A stretch of DNA of 64,000 nt from Erwinia_E haradaeae_I (GTDB lineage Bacteria; Pseudomonadota; Gammaproteobacteria; Enterobacterales; Enterobacteriaceae). Made by a program: the position numbers and the translations under genes. Each line of letters starts with the position of its first letter. Position 1 is the stretch's first letter. Below the pieces are notes generated by a model. The model was not told the origin of the DNA. It saw nothing but the letters and a program-made list of their open reading frames with translations, and made no database searches. The stretch spans positions 868,001 through 932,000 of the forward strand of contig NZ_LR217713.1 of the NCBI RefSeq assembly GCF_900698925.1. The letters run 5' to 3'. Of the stretch, positions 19,525 to 29,463 are shown one piece after another.

Positions 19525-20904
19525 ATGAATTATAACAAAATGAGCAGAATTGAACTACGAGCTACCTGGGGTCTAAGTACAGTATTTTTCTTACGTATGT
19601 TGGGTATGTGCATAGTACTACCAATCCTAACTGTTTATGGAATGCAGATTCCAAAAGCCAGCGAAACACTGATTGGACTTGCTATTGGAATATATGGTGC
19701 AACTCAAGCAATTTTTCAAATCCCTTTTGGTATATTGTCAGATAGATTCGGACGAAAACCATTAATTATAATAGGTCTATTGCTTTTCACTGCAGGGAGT
19801 TTAGTAGCCGCCATAACTGAATCCATATGGGGTATCATTCTTGGACGTGCATTACAAGGTTCTGGTGCAATATCATCTGTTATTATGGCTTTATTATCTG
19901 ATCTTACCTCTGAACAAAACTATACTAAAGCAATAACATTTATTGGTATGGGTTTCGGCATCACCTTTTCTATTGCCATCATAATAGGACCCGTTATTGC
20001 TAATATACTAAACATACATGCATTGTTCTCTATTACTGCTTTGCTTGCTATTATCGCCATTATGATTACAGTAATTATAGTTCCATCATCATCAATACAG
20101 ATACTAAATCGCGATGTAGTAACTGTACGTAGTGGTATAAAAACTATTATAACCAATAAGCATTTAATTAAGTTAAATCTTAGCATATTCTTTCTACATG
20201 TATTACTAATGTCTAACTTTATTAGCTTGCCTACACAATTCTCACTATCAGGATTTCCCTCTAAGGATCACTGGAAAATTTACTTATGCACCATATTCAT
20301 TTCTTTTGTCACTACGATCCCATCTGTTCTCTATGCTGAAGTTAACAAAAAAATGAAATCAGTGGTTATTTCTTGCACAATATTAATGTTAAGTTCTGAA
20401 ATCCTATTATGGCATTCTGATCATGTATTTTATAAACTATTCATGGGGTTACAAATATTTTTCATTAGTTTTAACATTATGGAAGCAATATTACCCTCAC
20501 TAATTAATAAAGAATGCCCAGCAGGCTTCAAAGGGACAGCTATGGGGTTATACTCTACCAGTCAATTTCTTGGTGTAGCAATTGGGGGTAGTGTTAATGG
20601 CTGGTTGTTAGATCATTTTGGCGTGAATCATGTATTTCTTTTTGGTTCTCTTCTTTCTCTAACATGGTTATTGTTAACTATGAATATGAGAGAACCACCT
20701 TATCTAAGCAGTTTACGACTAACACTTTCATCTTCTTCTATCAACATGGTGAAACTCGAGAAATCCCTAAGAGCTCATCAAGGGGTTTTTGATGTATTAT
20801 TACTACCGAAAGAAAAAAATATTTATATCAAGATCGATAATAAAATTGCCTCCCGTTCTTCAATAGAAAAAATTATTTCAGATCACACAATCCCTCAAAA
20901 ATAA
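19525..20904 (+). CDS. yajR: MFS transporter YajR with C-terminal YAM domain
   Basis: Twelve-helix major facilitator protein (about residues 1-390) with the motif-A loop GILSDRFGRKPLI. It is followed by a short soluble alpha/beta domain (about 390-459) that corresponds to the YAM domain of E. coli YajR. 459 residues versus 454. The start has GGAG 6 bases upstream. yajR also lies next to cyoE in E. coli, so the linkage is ancestral. Substrate unknown; a proton-driven exporter is assumed for the family. Confidence 0.92.
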   Translation: MNYNKMSRIELRATWGLSTVFFLRMLGMCIVLPILTVYGMQIPKASETLIGLAIGIYGATQAIFQIPFGILSDRFGRKPLIIIGLLLFTAGSLVAAITESIWGIILGRALQGSGAISSVIMALLSDLTSEQNYTKAITFIGMGFGITFSIAIIIGPVIANILNIHALFSITALLAIIAIMITVIIVPSSSIQILNRDVVTVRSGIKTIITNKHLIKLNLSIFFLHVLLMSNFISLPTQFSLSGFPSKDHWKIYLCTIFISFVTTIPSVLYAEVNKKMKSVVISCTILMLSSEILLWHSDHVFYKLFMGLQIFFISFNIMEAILPSLINKECPAGFKGTAMGLYSTSQFLGVAIGGSVNGWLLDHFGVNHVFLFGSLLSLTWLLLTMNMREPPYLSSLRLTLSSSSINMVKLEKSLRAHQGVFDVLLLPKEKNIYIKIDNKIASRSSIEKIISDHTIPQK

Positions 20905-21491
20905 AACGAAATAATAAAAATCTAGATCAATGCCTTTGTCACCAACACGATCTTGTATTACAATTATCAAGTTCAATATTCACCCTATACGGCATGCTTG
21001 TATATTCTATAAGATTGATAAAAATCAACCATGAAAAATAATCTATTGAGAATTAATCGATAAGACTAATGACATTGTCATGCCTTCCTGTAATAAATAC
21101 ATGATCATATCTATCCATGCTTTTATAAAATACAATTAACCTTCCAATCTCAATAAAAAAATTACTCTACTTACCAGGAACTTCTGCGATGAATCATAGA
21201 TCAATCATAAAATCTAACATATAACATTAATCTCATGCTTGAATATACATATAGTTTTATATATAGTTTCCTTTTCTTTAACAAAAAACTATAATAACAG
21301 AACGAGATTGAGTCTCTAAATTCAAATGTATTACTTTCAAATTTTTATAAATCATGAATGATATATATCACATAATGATATATATCACATAAAATATATT
21401 AAAATAATCAATATTTTAAATCCATTTAAATCCAAATGATATAAACTCATTCATCACTAAAATCCTAACAACATCATATAAGGAATAACAT
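20905..21491. other. gene-free interval upstream of mdh
   Basis: No gene. Contains the duplicated palindromic motif at 21357-21390, listed separately. Confidence 0.6.
21357..21390. promoter_or_regulatory. tandem 17-bp duplication carrying two FNR-like palindromes
   Basis: AATGATATATATCACAT occurs twice head to tail with no spacer. Each copy holds TGAT-ATAT-ATCA (21359-21370 and 21376-21387), which matches the core of the FNR box (TTGAT-N4-ATCAA) except for the outer bases. It lies about 100 bases before the mdh start. In such AT-rich DNA a chance match amplified by slippage is also possible. Confidence 0.4.
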
Positions 21492-22430
21492 ATGAAAGTT
21501 ACAGTGCTTGGTGCAGCAGGAGCTATTGGACAATCTCTTGCTCTTCTTCTTAAGATGAAGCTACCGAATAACTCAGATCTCTCTCTTTACGATATATCCA
21601 CTGTTACTCCAGGTATTGCTCTAGATTTAAGCCATATCCCGACTTCTGTAAAAATAAACGGATTCCATAGTGTACAGATTGGAGAAGCTCTTAGTAATTC
21701 TAATATAGTCCTTATTTCAGCTGGTTTTGCACGCAAACCAGGAATGGATCGCTCTGATCTCTTTATCTGCAATGCAGAAATTATACAAAGCCTTATCCAA
21801 GAAATTGCAATATACACCCCTAACGCATTAATCGGTATTATCACAAATCCTATTAATTCAATCATTCCCGTTGCCGCTTCAGTTCTAAAAAAAGCTGGAG
21901 TTTATAATAGAAGTAAGTTATTTGGAATAACTACACTAGATATCATACGATCTAATACATTTATAGCCAGATTAAAACAAAAAAATCCAGAAAAAATCAA
22001 TACCCCAGTAATTGGAGGCCACTCCGGCATTACTATACTTCCCCTTCTATCACAATTAACTCAAGATTATGATTTCAGCGAAAAAGAAATTTACGATCTA
22101 ACTAAACAAATACAAAATGCAGGTAACGCAGTTCTAGAAGCGAAAGCAGGTGGAGGATCTGCCACTCTTGCTATGAGCGTAGCTGCTACGCGCTTTACTC
22201 TCTCGTTAATACGAGCTTTAGAGGGAGAAAGAAATATTTTAGAATATGCGTATGTAGAAGGCAATACAGAATATGCGCGCTTTTTTTCACAACCATTTGT
22301 ATTGGGTCAAAGTGGAATTATAGAATATCGATCTATCGGATATCTAAGTAATTTTGAAAAAAATATGCTAAGTAATATGCTAAACACCCTAAATAATGAT
22401 ATTAGTATCGGAGAAAAATTTATTGAATAA
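21492..22430 (+). CDS. mdh: malate dehydrogenase (NAD)
   Basis: 312 residues, the E. coli length. N-terminal Rossmann motif GAAGAIGQS; substrate arginines in RKPGMDRSDLF (near 81 and 87); catalytic His in GGHSGITILPL (near 177). It interconverts malate and oxaloacetate in the cytoplasm. AAGGA stands about 7 bases before the ATG. No other TCA-cycle gene is in the window, so whether a full cycle operates cannot be told. Confidence 0.98.
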   Translation: MKVTVLGAAGAIGQSLALLLKMKLPNNSDLSLYDISTVTPGIALDLSHIPTSVKINGFHSVQIGEALSNSNIVLISAGFARKPGMDRSDLFICNAEIIQSLIQEIAIYTPNALIGIITNPINSIIPVAASVLKKAGVYNRSKLFGITTLDIIRSNTFIARLKQKNPEKINTPVIGGHSGITILPLLSQLTQDYDFSEKEIYDLTKQIQNAGNAVLEAKAGGGSATLAMSVAATRFTLSLIRALEGERNILEYAYVEGNTEYARFFSQPFVLGQSGIIEYRSIGYLSNFEKNMLSNMLNTLNNDISIGEKFIE

Positions 22431-22562
22431 ACAATCTCAATATTGTTATAGAAGCTATTATAGAATAGAAAATGTTAACAGAAACTTGTACATCTTTAAA
22501 AAAGGTAGATCTTAAATATGGATAAAATCCATATCATATTAATATTATAATCCTAAGATGCT

Positions 22563-22748
22563 ATGAATCTAAAGTTACTTGAAATTATTGCTTGTCCAAT
22601 CTGTCATGGACGACTATTTTTTTACACTACAAGTCAGAAAGAACTAGTCTGTATAACTGATCGTATAGCGTATCCAATTAAAGACGGTATACCGATTTTA
22701 ATAAAAAATCGAGCTCGAATTATCTCTATACCAGAAAGTCATTTATGA
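22563..22748 (+). CDS. ycaR: Trm112-like zinc-ribbon protein YcaR
   Basis: 61-residue protein of the UPF0434/Trm112 family. The N-terminal CPIC pair is kept near residues 11-14, but the second cysteine position is single (ELVCITD), as in E. coli YcaR. The AYPIKDGIPILI block is diagnostic. Its stop overlaps the kdsB ATG by four bases (ATGA), the same ycaR-kdsB pairing as in E. coli. Function unproven; Trm112-type proteins usually stabilise methyltransferases. Confidence 0.92.
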   Translation: MNLKLLEIIACPICHGRLFFYTTSQKELVCITDRIAYPIKDGIPILIKNRARIISIPESHL

Positions 22749-23491
22749 ATTTTATTGCCATCATTCCAGCACGCTTTTCTTCCAGCCGCCTTCCTGGAAA
22801 ACCTCTTTTAACTATACACGGAAAACCCATGATAGTACGTGTCATTGAACAGGCTAGGAAATCTAATGCTAAACGAGTAATTGTTGCTACTGATCATCCT
22901 GGAATAGAGTCCGTAGTTAAAGCGATAAATGGAGAAGTATGCATGACCAGATCCAACCATAGTTCCGGTATTGAAAGAATATCTGAAGTACTCGAACACT
23001 ACCAACTTCCTGATGACACAGTCGTTGTTAACATCCAAGGGGATGAACCTATGATGCCTCCTGAAATAATTAATCAGGTTGCAAGTAATATTAAATTATA
23101 CGATGTAAATATAGCAACAATAGCAGCACCAATCACCTCTATAGACGAAGCGTTCAATCCAAATATAGTCAAAGTAGTACGCGATCTCTATGGCCATGCC
23201 CTTTACTTTTCTCGTGCTATCATTCCTTTTCACTACAAACCATTAAGCATTAAATCATCCACGATATGCGACAATGTTTTACGGCATATTGGAATCTATA
23301 GTTATCACGCTCGTTTAATTCGCCAATATATACGATGGAATAAAAGCCCGTTAGAATGCATTGAATCTCTAGAACAACTACGAATTTTATCCTACGGAGA
23401 AAAAATACATGTCGACCTCGCAACAGTAAATCCAAGTAATAGCATAGATACACCAGAAGATCTTATGCGCATACGTACAGCTGAGATATAA
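22745..23491 (+). CDS. kdsB: 3-deoxy-manno-octulosonate cytidylyltransferase (CMP-Kdo synthetase)
   Basis: Activates Kdo with CTP for attachment to lipid A. 248 residues, equal to E. coli. The nucleotide-binding start IPARFSSSRLPGKPL, NIQGDEPMMPPE with the metal-binding Asp, and RHIGIYSYHARLIRQYI are intact. Translationally coupled to ycaR. Its presence agrees with the waa and lpt genes elsewhere in the window and points to a functional LPS. Confidence 0.97.
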   Translation: MNFIAIIPARFSSSRLPGKPLLTIHGKPMIVRVIEQARKSNAKRVIVATDHPGIESVVKAINGEVCMTRSNHSSGIERISEVLEHYQLPDDTVVVNIQGDEPMMPPEIINQVASNIKLYDVNIATIAAPITSIDEAFNPNIVKVVRDLYGHALYFSRAIIPFHYKPLSIKSSTICDNVLRHIGIYSYHARLIRQYIRWNKSPLECIESLEQLRILSYGEKIHVDLATVNPSNSIDTPEDLMRIRTAEI

Positions 23492-23841
23492 CTCATCCGT
23501 ACGCATACTACATTATCCATTCTCACATCTTAAGAAGGAAGAATATACAAGATAGACATTACTTAATCAGTCTGACTGACTCATTATCCATTTTATACAT
23601 ATCTTCTTATATCTTATATGAAAAGAATGTATTCTGATTATAAAAGCTCTTCTTGCTTATTTATTCTATAAATACTCATGTGGCTGAAGCTATTCAGAAA
23701 TATTCATTATAGTTCTTAAAAGAACTTTCCAAATCTTTTGACATTCCTCCACTCATTACAAATGAACTTTCTTCTTTATGATCCCTAATCTTTATTCCCA
23801 TTACATAAAAAAATAAAAATATGAAATTTAATTATCCAATA
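23492..23841. other. gene-free spacer
   Basis: No gene. Small palindromes TCAGTCTGACTGA (about 23565) and AGTTCTTAAAAGAACT (23711-23726). Neither has a T tail. Confidence 0.5.
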
Positions 23842-24063
23842 CTATTGATATTGTCGACCTAGACGTTGTTTCATTTCTCGTTGATACTTATTATAGTCAT
23901 CACCACATTCGGCAGAGCAAAATGCTGTACCTACAACGATTATTTCATCCTTGCACCAGATACATTTTCCATCAGGACTTTGCAAGCTACGTTCTCTGGA
24001 TGAAAGTGCTGCTTTAATCATATCCTGTTCACGCTTTTGCGCTAAATCTGCTTCATCCATCAT
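23842..24063 (-). CDS. small zinc-ribbon protein, DksA/TraR- or DUF2116-like
   Basis: About 73 residues. A charged helical N-terminus (EADLAQKREQDMIKAA) precedes a four-cysteine site, CIWC then CSAEC, with a basic C-terminus. It resembles small proteins found in enterobacterial genomes and prophages that combine a TraR-like helix with a zinc ribbon. Three consecutive ATG codons (24066, 24063, 24060) follow AGGAG; the second gives the best spacing (6 bases). The frame and all cysteines are intact although both flanks are gene-free, which suggests it is still under selection. Exact family and role are uncertain. Confidence 0.65.
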   Translation of the reverse strand: MMDEADLAQKREQDMIKAALSSRERSLQSPDGKCIWCKDEIIVVGTAFCSAECGDDYNKYQREMKQRLGRQYQ

Positions 24064-24066
24064 CAA

Positions 24067-24720
24067 CTCCTACATGTATTTATGTTTTTGGATCCCAGTG
24101 TACTACAGTGACAAGTAATAAATAGCGATTTCTCATATCTTATACGCAAGAATAGTAACTATAATACAGGATTTGATATCTAATTTTTTATCTAAAATAT
24201 AAAAAAACACTTTGATCACCTACCACAGGTAGAAGGAGATTAAAATATAATGAATCTGTATAACATATCAGTTTACTATGAGAAAATTCATTATAGAGAT
24301 ATACATTGACAAAAATTTTCAAACCTATTAAATCAATATTTACAAAAACGATATTCCAGTTAAATCTTGTATTGATGAATAAATAAAAAAAATAACAAAT
24401 AAATAGGATTAAAACAAAATAAAATGAACAAACTACTCTAACACTAAATCACTTCGTCTAGATAATTATTTGCTCGATTTTCAAAATAGTCTAATCAGGA
24501 TATCTGATAGATTAAAAAACAATATATATTCAAGTAACTACCTATCGTTTTCATCTATTCTGAGAACTATTTTAATCTGTTTATGATAAAATAATATCAT
24601 GCTCAAGTTTAGAAAAAACTGTGATTATTTCTTAGTCATAAATCAAGAAATTTAAGAACTAATCTTGCTATGTAACATCCCATATACTTTTCTTAAATAT
24701 TTAACGAGACTATAGCACCT
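24067..24720. other. gene-free spacer
   Basis: Only a small hairpin CTACC-ACA-GGTAG followed by AAGGAG (about 24221-24239), then a 19-codon frame from 24251 that I do not regard as a gene. Confidence 0.5.
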
Positions 24721-25500
24721 ATGCACCCTATGCTCAACATTGCCATTCGCGCTGTGCGTAAAGCTGGCACTATTCTTACCAGGCACTATGAAATGACAGG
24801 GTATCACGAAACCTATAAAGATAATCATCAGACCTTATCTAAGAACATAAAACAGGAAATACTATGTCAAATGAGCGCATTGATTCTAAAATCTTATCCA
24901 GAACATTTAATTTTTACAGAAGACAGCATCAAAATGGAAGAGAACCTAAATACACAATGGCTAATTAATCCTATAGATAGCACCGTTAACTATAGAAAAA
25001 AATTGCCTCATTTTAGTGTTTCTATTACTGCTCGCATTAAAAAACGAAGCGAGATCTCAGTAGTATACGACCCAATGCGCAATGAATTATTTTGCGCTAG
25101 CCGAGGTCAGGGTGCTCAATTAAATGGATATCGAATAAGGGGTGGATTTTCCCGAGATATTAATAACGCCATTATTGCAACAAGTTTTCCTTCTGTAAAC
25201 AACCCAAATCATAAAACCTATTTTCATATAATCAATAGGATCTCGACCCAATGCCCTAATATGCGTAGCAGTGGTTCGCCATCATTAGATCTAGCGTACA
25301 TAGCATCCGGACGAATTGATGCTTTCTGTGAAGCTGGATTACAACCCTTAGACTTTGCTGCTGGTGAACTCTTAATACGAGAAGCAGGTGGTCTAGTGAC
25401 TGACTTTTCTGGAGCACATGATTACTTTGAATCCGGAAATCTTATAGCAGGTAATACGCGAATCGTGAAAACAATACTCACGCATGTAAAGAGGGTATAA
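24721..25500 (+). CDS. suhB: SuhB, inositol monophosphatase family with altered active site
   Basis: 259 residues, aligning with E. coli SuhB (267) from MHPMLNIA to the C-terminus. In E. coli SuhB is both an inositol-1-phosphatase and, through NusA and RNA polymerase, a component of the rRNA antitermination complex. Residues of the Mg site are changed: the canonical WxxDPxDGTTNF motif reads WLINPIDSTVNY (Asp to Asn at 83, Gly to Ser at 87), the Asp near 44 is Lys, and WDFAAG reads LDFAAG. Glu67, Asp86 and Asp211 remain. The fold motifs (SVVYDPMRNELF, RGQGAQLNGYR) are well kept, so the protein is probably retained for a non-enzymatic role. That last point is inference. Confidence 0.92.
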   Translation: MHPMLNIAIRAVRKAGTILTRHYEMTGYHETYKDNHQTLSKNIKQEILCQMSALILKSYPEHLIFTEDSIKMEENLNTQWLINPIDSTVNYRKKLPHFSVSITARIKKRSEISVVYDPMRNELFCASRGQGAQLNGYRIRGGFSRDINNAIIATSFPSVNNPNHKTYFHIINRISTQCPNMRSSGSPSLDLAYIASGRIDAFCEAGLQPLDFAAGELLIREAGGLVTDFSGAHDYFESGNLIAGNTRIVKTILTHVKRV

Positions 25501-25530
25501 GAGTCATCATAAAATATTAATGCTCTTATC
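25497..25530 (+). terminator. possible weak terminator after suhB
   Basis: ATAAGAG (25497-25503) pairs with CTCTTAT (25523-25529), extendable by CAT/ATG past one bulged base. The tail is not a clean T run. Confidence 0.3.
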
Positions 25531-26032
25531 AATTAATTTCAAGTAAATACTAATATTTAGTATATTCACATTTAAACGATAAAATAAAAAGATAGATTTA
25601 CTTACTTTCAAATACATTTTTATATAGATTTCTATCTTATCTTGCATAAGTTAAACTTAATACGAGTATACTCAATTCTCTCTTATAAACATCATCAATA
25701 AAACCTTTATGATACATATGATAATTAGTTAGGGTTGTAACGAATTCATTTTACCTTATTATTTAATTATTCAACATACCATGAATAAAATATTTTATGA
25801 CACACCATCAATCTATGCTTATATTAAAAATAATATTGCTGTCTAAATTTATATAAAGAAAAAAACCATCACGCTGTATAAATCACAGATAGATATTTAC
25901 TATGTTCTCAATTTTTCTATATACAATCAATAGCTCATGAAGATGAGCTAAATATAAAACTTGCTATCAAGCTTTTGTAGAACACTCTTAGATCATAATA
26001 TTTATATTTCTCAACCAACTTATGACTTTTAA
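25501..26032. other. gene-free spacer between convergent suhB and queC
   Basis: No gene. Holds hairpins near both gene ends, listed separately. Confidence 0.5.
25931..25950 (-). terminator. possible terminator hairpin after queC
   Basis: TAGCTCAT-GAAG-ATGAGCTA, a perfect 8-bp stem with a 4-base loop, about 80 bases beyond the queC stop. On the minus strand it is followed by TTGATTGTAT, only moderately T-rich. Confidence 0.4.
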
Positions 26033-26728
26033 TTAATTTCTCTTATCATGTAAACTTTGTCTTACAGAAGATTTATTATTTAAATACTCTTTGAGACCAT
26101 TATTACGCAAGACACAAGCATTGCATTCTCTACACCCATAACTCTTTATACCATTATAACACGTAATAGTTTCATGAATTACAAAGTATAACACTCCAAG
26201 AAGATCTGCTAATGCCCAAATTTCAGCTTTAGTCAACCTCATTAAAGGGGTTTTAAAAACAATGTCGAAGTGCATTCCTAATGATATAGCACGATTCATG
26301 GCAAGAATAAAGGCATTACGACAATCTGGATAACCTGAAAAATCTGTTTCACAAACCCCTATAATCACAACTGAAGATTGTAACTGATAAGCATACATTG
26401 AAGCTAATGTGAGAAACAAAATATTACGACCTGGAACAAAAGTACTAGGTATAGACCCATCTTGATGGCTTCTCACCTCAATATCTGATAAGTTATTAAT
26501 TATTAAACTAGAAGACGAAAGCTCATACAAAACCGAAATATCCATAAATTTATGAGACTGAACACCTAATTGCAAAGCAAGATTTCTTGCAACATCAATC
26601 TCTTTCTTATGGCGTTGTCCATAATAAAATGTCAAACAGTAAATAAATTCATACTGCTTGAGAGCCTCTATTAAACATATAGTTGAGTCCTGACCACCAC
26701 TAAAGACTACAACCGCTGTCTTTTTCAT
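26033..26728 (-). CDS. queC: 7-cyano-7-deazaguanine synthase QueC
   Basis: ATP-dependent enzyme that makes preQ0, the precursor of queuosine in tRNA. 231 residues, equal to E. coli. The PP-loop SGGQDS is at residues 10-15; zinc cysteines are in TCYNG and CRECNAC near the C-terminus; GRNILFLTLASMYAYQL is the family core. No other queuosine gene lies in this window. In E. coli queC maps close to decR-mdlAB, so its present position about 16 kb away reflects rearrangement. Confidence 0.96.
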   Translation of the reverse strand: MKKTAVVVFSGGQDSTICLIEALKQYEFIYCLTFYYGQRHKKEIDVARNLALQLGVQSHKFMDISVLYELSSSSLIINNLSDIEVRSHQDGSIPSTFVPGRNILFLTLASMYAYQLQSSVVIIGVCETDFSGYPDCRNAFILAMNRAISLGMHFDIVFKTPLMRLTKAEIWALADLLGVLYFVIHETITCYNGIKSYGCRECNACVLRNNGLKEYLNNKSSVRQSLHDKRN

Positions 26729-27892
26729 CTATAAACTCTCTTGGGAATAATATTAATTCTTGCTTAACATATCAATCACATTATTTTTCATTAACTTTAA
26801 TTTAAAGAAAATAAATATCTATGTAACCATAAAATAACCTTGTAGTAAATAACATCAAAGATGTTCCTATTATAGGAACACATTACAATGATATTAAAAA
26901 TCTAAACCTTAGATAAGTCCCAAAAAGGATAAGATGTCCATCAATAAAAAATATAACACAATATAAAGGTAAAATGCTCATGAAATTATATGAAATAACT
27001 GATCGATTATAATGAAATCAATCAATATTCGATCAATCATTCAAATGAAACGTAGAACAATAATTAGATAAAAATAATTACCTAATTTTATCTGATAATC
27101 TTATTATAAATGAATTATCTCTTAAAGAATGCGAACCCCTAAAGAAAAAAATAATGCACATATCTATAAACTATATAATATACTGAATAGTATCTAGACT
27201 ACCATTCATACTATTATTGACCACGCTTCGCAAGCATAATATACAGAAAAAGTAAGATCTGTTAGCTAATCAAAAATTAATATTAAGTAAATCAAACATA
27301 AAAAAACTATATACCATAGCCCCTACTTCATTATCATAGAAGTATCTATATATACAGGCTATACAAAATTATAAAAAATAAGAAAACCACTAACTCTAGA
27401 TTTCCCCTCAATAACACCTAGAAGTTCTCTAACTGACTGCAAAATACAAAATTAAAATAGTCTTATTTTTTTCTGAAAAAAGAATAGTATACATCTTACA
27501 AAACTATCATGATCATTATTGAAAAAAAATAAATAAGAAAAAAATAAAACATTAATTACTATACCATCCAGTGTCTATTAATATATAGCTAATTAACTTA
27601 AAGATAAAACATAACGTTAAGTCTTGTTGCTCACAAAATCTATTTTTTATAAACATTTACAATCTTTAATTTAAAAATCTTAATAAATCAATTATATATC
27701 ATATACTAATAAATAACAGATAAAAGCTATCCAAATACATTTAAAAAAATTTATGAAGTAATAAATACAAAAAATAAATACTCATTTATACAAAAAGACT
27801 CTAGAAATAAAAACTAGTGGTAAATATATAAATCTTATTATTTAATAAATAAACTATTAGATATTTTATTGAATAACTTGAGAATCTTCCTT
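26729..27892. other. gene-free AT-rich stretch
   Basis: No gene or recognisable relic. One strong 19-bp palindrome at 26862-26880 is listed separately. Confidence 0.6.
26862..26880. promoter_or_regulatory. 19-bp perfect palindrome with single central base
   Basis: TGTTCCTAT-T-ATAGGAACA. It lies about 135-150 bases upstream of queC (minus strand). It could be an operator or, as RNA, an 8-bp hairpin; there is no T run to support a terminator. Confidence 0.4.
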
Positions 27893-29332
27893 ATGAAAAA
27901 AAACATATTAATATTAAATGCATTAGCATTAAGCTTGGGTTTAACTCTGCCATCCTTTTCTGCAACCTCTAGTGAAAGCATTGTATCATCTCAACAATCA
28001 CCACAATCTAATAGTCTAGCTCCGATGTTAGAAACTGTGATGCCATCAGTAGTGAGCATCAATGTTGAGGGAACAATACTACGTAAAACAGAACAATTTT
28101 CACAATTCCAACCTTTCTTCGGTGGTGGCTCACCATTTTGTCAAGAAGGCTCCCCGTTCCTTGGCTCACCATTATGCCCCGCAGGCCCACCAAACGATAA
28201 TTATGGCTCAGATGGACAGCAACAGAAATTTCGAGCACTAGGCTCTGGCGTAGTAATCGATGCCATAAAAGGATATGTAGTAACCAATCACCACGTTGTT
28301 GATAATGCAACAAAAATTCAAGTACAATTAAGTGATGGAAGAAAATATGACGCCAAAATTATCGGTAAAGATCCTCGATCAGACATTGCTTTAATTCAAA
28401 TATCAGAAGTAAAAAACCTCATAGCCATTAAGATCGCTGATTCAGAAAACCTACGTGTAGGTGACTATACTGTTGCCATTGGCAATCCTTATGGTCTTGG
28501 AGAAACTGTCACTTCAGGTATTATTTCTGCCTTAGGACGAAGCGGGCTCAATACGGATCACTATGAAAACTTTATCCAAACCGATGCTGCTATTAATCGG
28601 GGAAACTCAGGTGGTGCATTAATCAATTTAAGTGGTGAGCTCATTGGTATTAATACTGCTATTCTTGCACCAGATGGAGGTAATATCGGTATTGGATTTG
28701 CTATTCCATCAAATATGGTCAAAAACCTATGTACTCAAATGGTTACGTATGGTCAAGTAAAACGAGGAGAATTAGGAATTATTGGAATTGAGCTCAACTC
28801 AGAACTAGCTAAAGCCATTAAAGTTGATGTTCAGCGAGGTGCATTTATTAGCCAAGTATTACCCAAATCTTCAGCAGCACGGGCAGGCATACGAGCAGGT
28901 GATGTAATTATCTCCATTAATAACAAACCAATCTCCAGTTTTGCTGCTTTACGCGCTCAAATCGGTTCGTTACCAGTAGGAACGACAATGAAATTAGGTA
29001 TAATACGCTCTGGCGCACCAATAAGTATTACTCTTTCTTTAGAGCCAAGTAAAACAGAAAAAGTAGAATCTGGTACTATATATGGTGGAATTGAGGGCGC
29101 AGATCTTAAAAATTACGACGCACAAGGTATAAAGGGAGTTAAAATTGATAACCTAAAAGAGGGCTCGGCAGCAGCAAGAATTGGTCTTAAAAAGAATGAT
29201 ATTATCATGGGAATTAATCAACAACCAATTACTAATTTAGATGAACTACGAAAAATCCTTGATAGCAAACCTTCCGTTCTTGCACTTAACATTCAACGTG
29301 GTGAAAACTCAATCTATCTTCTTATGCAGTAA
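27893..29332 (+). CDS. degP: periplasmic serine protease/chaperone DegP
   Basis: HtrA-family protease that degrades or refolds misfolded envelope proteins. A signal peptide covers residues 1 to about 24 (cleavage near PSFSA). The trypsin-like domain has catalytic His134 (TNHHVVDNA), Asp164 (DPRSDIAL) and Ser239 (RGNSGGAL). Two PDZ domains follow. The LA loop with two cysteines (PFCQEGSP, PLCPAG) and the LNIQRGENSIYLLMQ end identify DegP rather than DegQ. 479 residues from ATG 27893 (E. coli 474); upstream in-frame codons add nothing signal-like. A hairpin region follows at 29425-29477. Confidence 0.96.
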   Translation: MKKNILILNALALSLGLTLPSFSATSSESIVSSQQSPQSNSLAPMLETVMPSVVSINVEGTILRKTEQFSQFQPFFGGGSPFCQEGSPFLGSPLCPAGPPNDNYGSDGQQQKFRALGSGVVIDAIKGYVVTNHHVVDNATKIQVQLSDGRKYDAKIIGKDPRSDIALIQISEVKNLIAIKIADSENLRVGDYTVAIGNPYGLGETVTSGIISALGRSGLNTDHYENFIQTDAAINRGNSGGALINLSGELIGINTAILAPDGGNIGIGFAIPSNMVKNLCTQMVTYGQVKRGELGIIGIELNSELAKAIKVDVQRGAFISQVLPKSSAARAGIRAGDVIISINNKPISSFAALRAQIGSLPVGTTMKLGIIRSGAPISITLSLEPSKTEKVESGTIYGGIEGADLKNYDAQGIKGVKIDNLKEGSAAARIGLKKNDIIMGINQQPITNLDELRKILDSKPSVLALNIQRGENSIYLLMQ

Positions 29333-29424
29333 AAATAAGAGAAAATATCTGCTAATCATATATTCGCAACTCTATCTTTATAAGGACAAGTTGACATATT
29401 CCTTGAGACCAACTTCTTTAAATA

Positions 29425-29463
29425 AAAGAACATTCATTATTAAAATAATGATTTATGTTCTTT
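29425..29463 (+). terminator. stem-loop after degP
   Basis: AAAGAACAT (29425-29433) pairs with ATGTTCTTT (29455-29463), with an inner stem CATTAT/ATAATG. It lies about 95 bases after degP, and its right arm is shared with the palindrome at 29458-29477. Confidence 0.5.
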
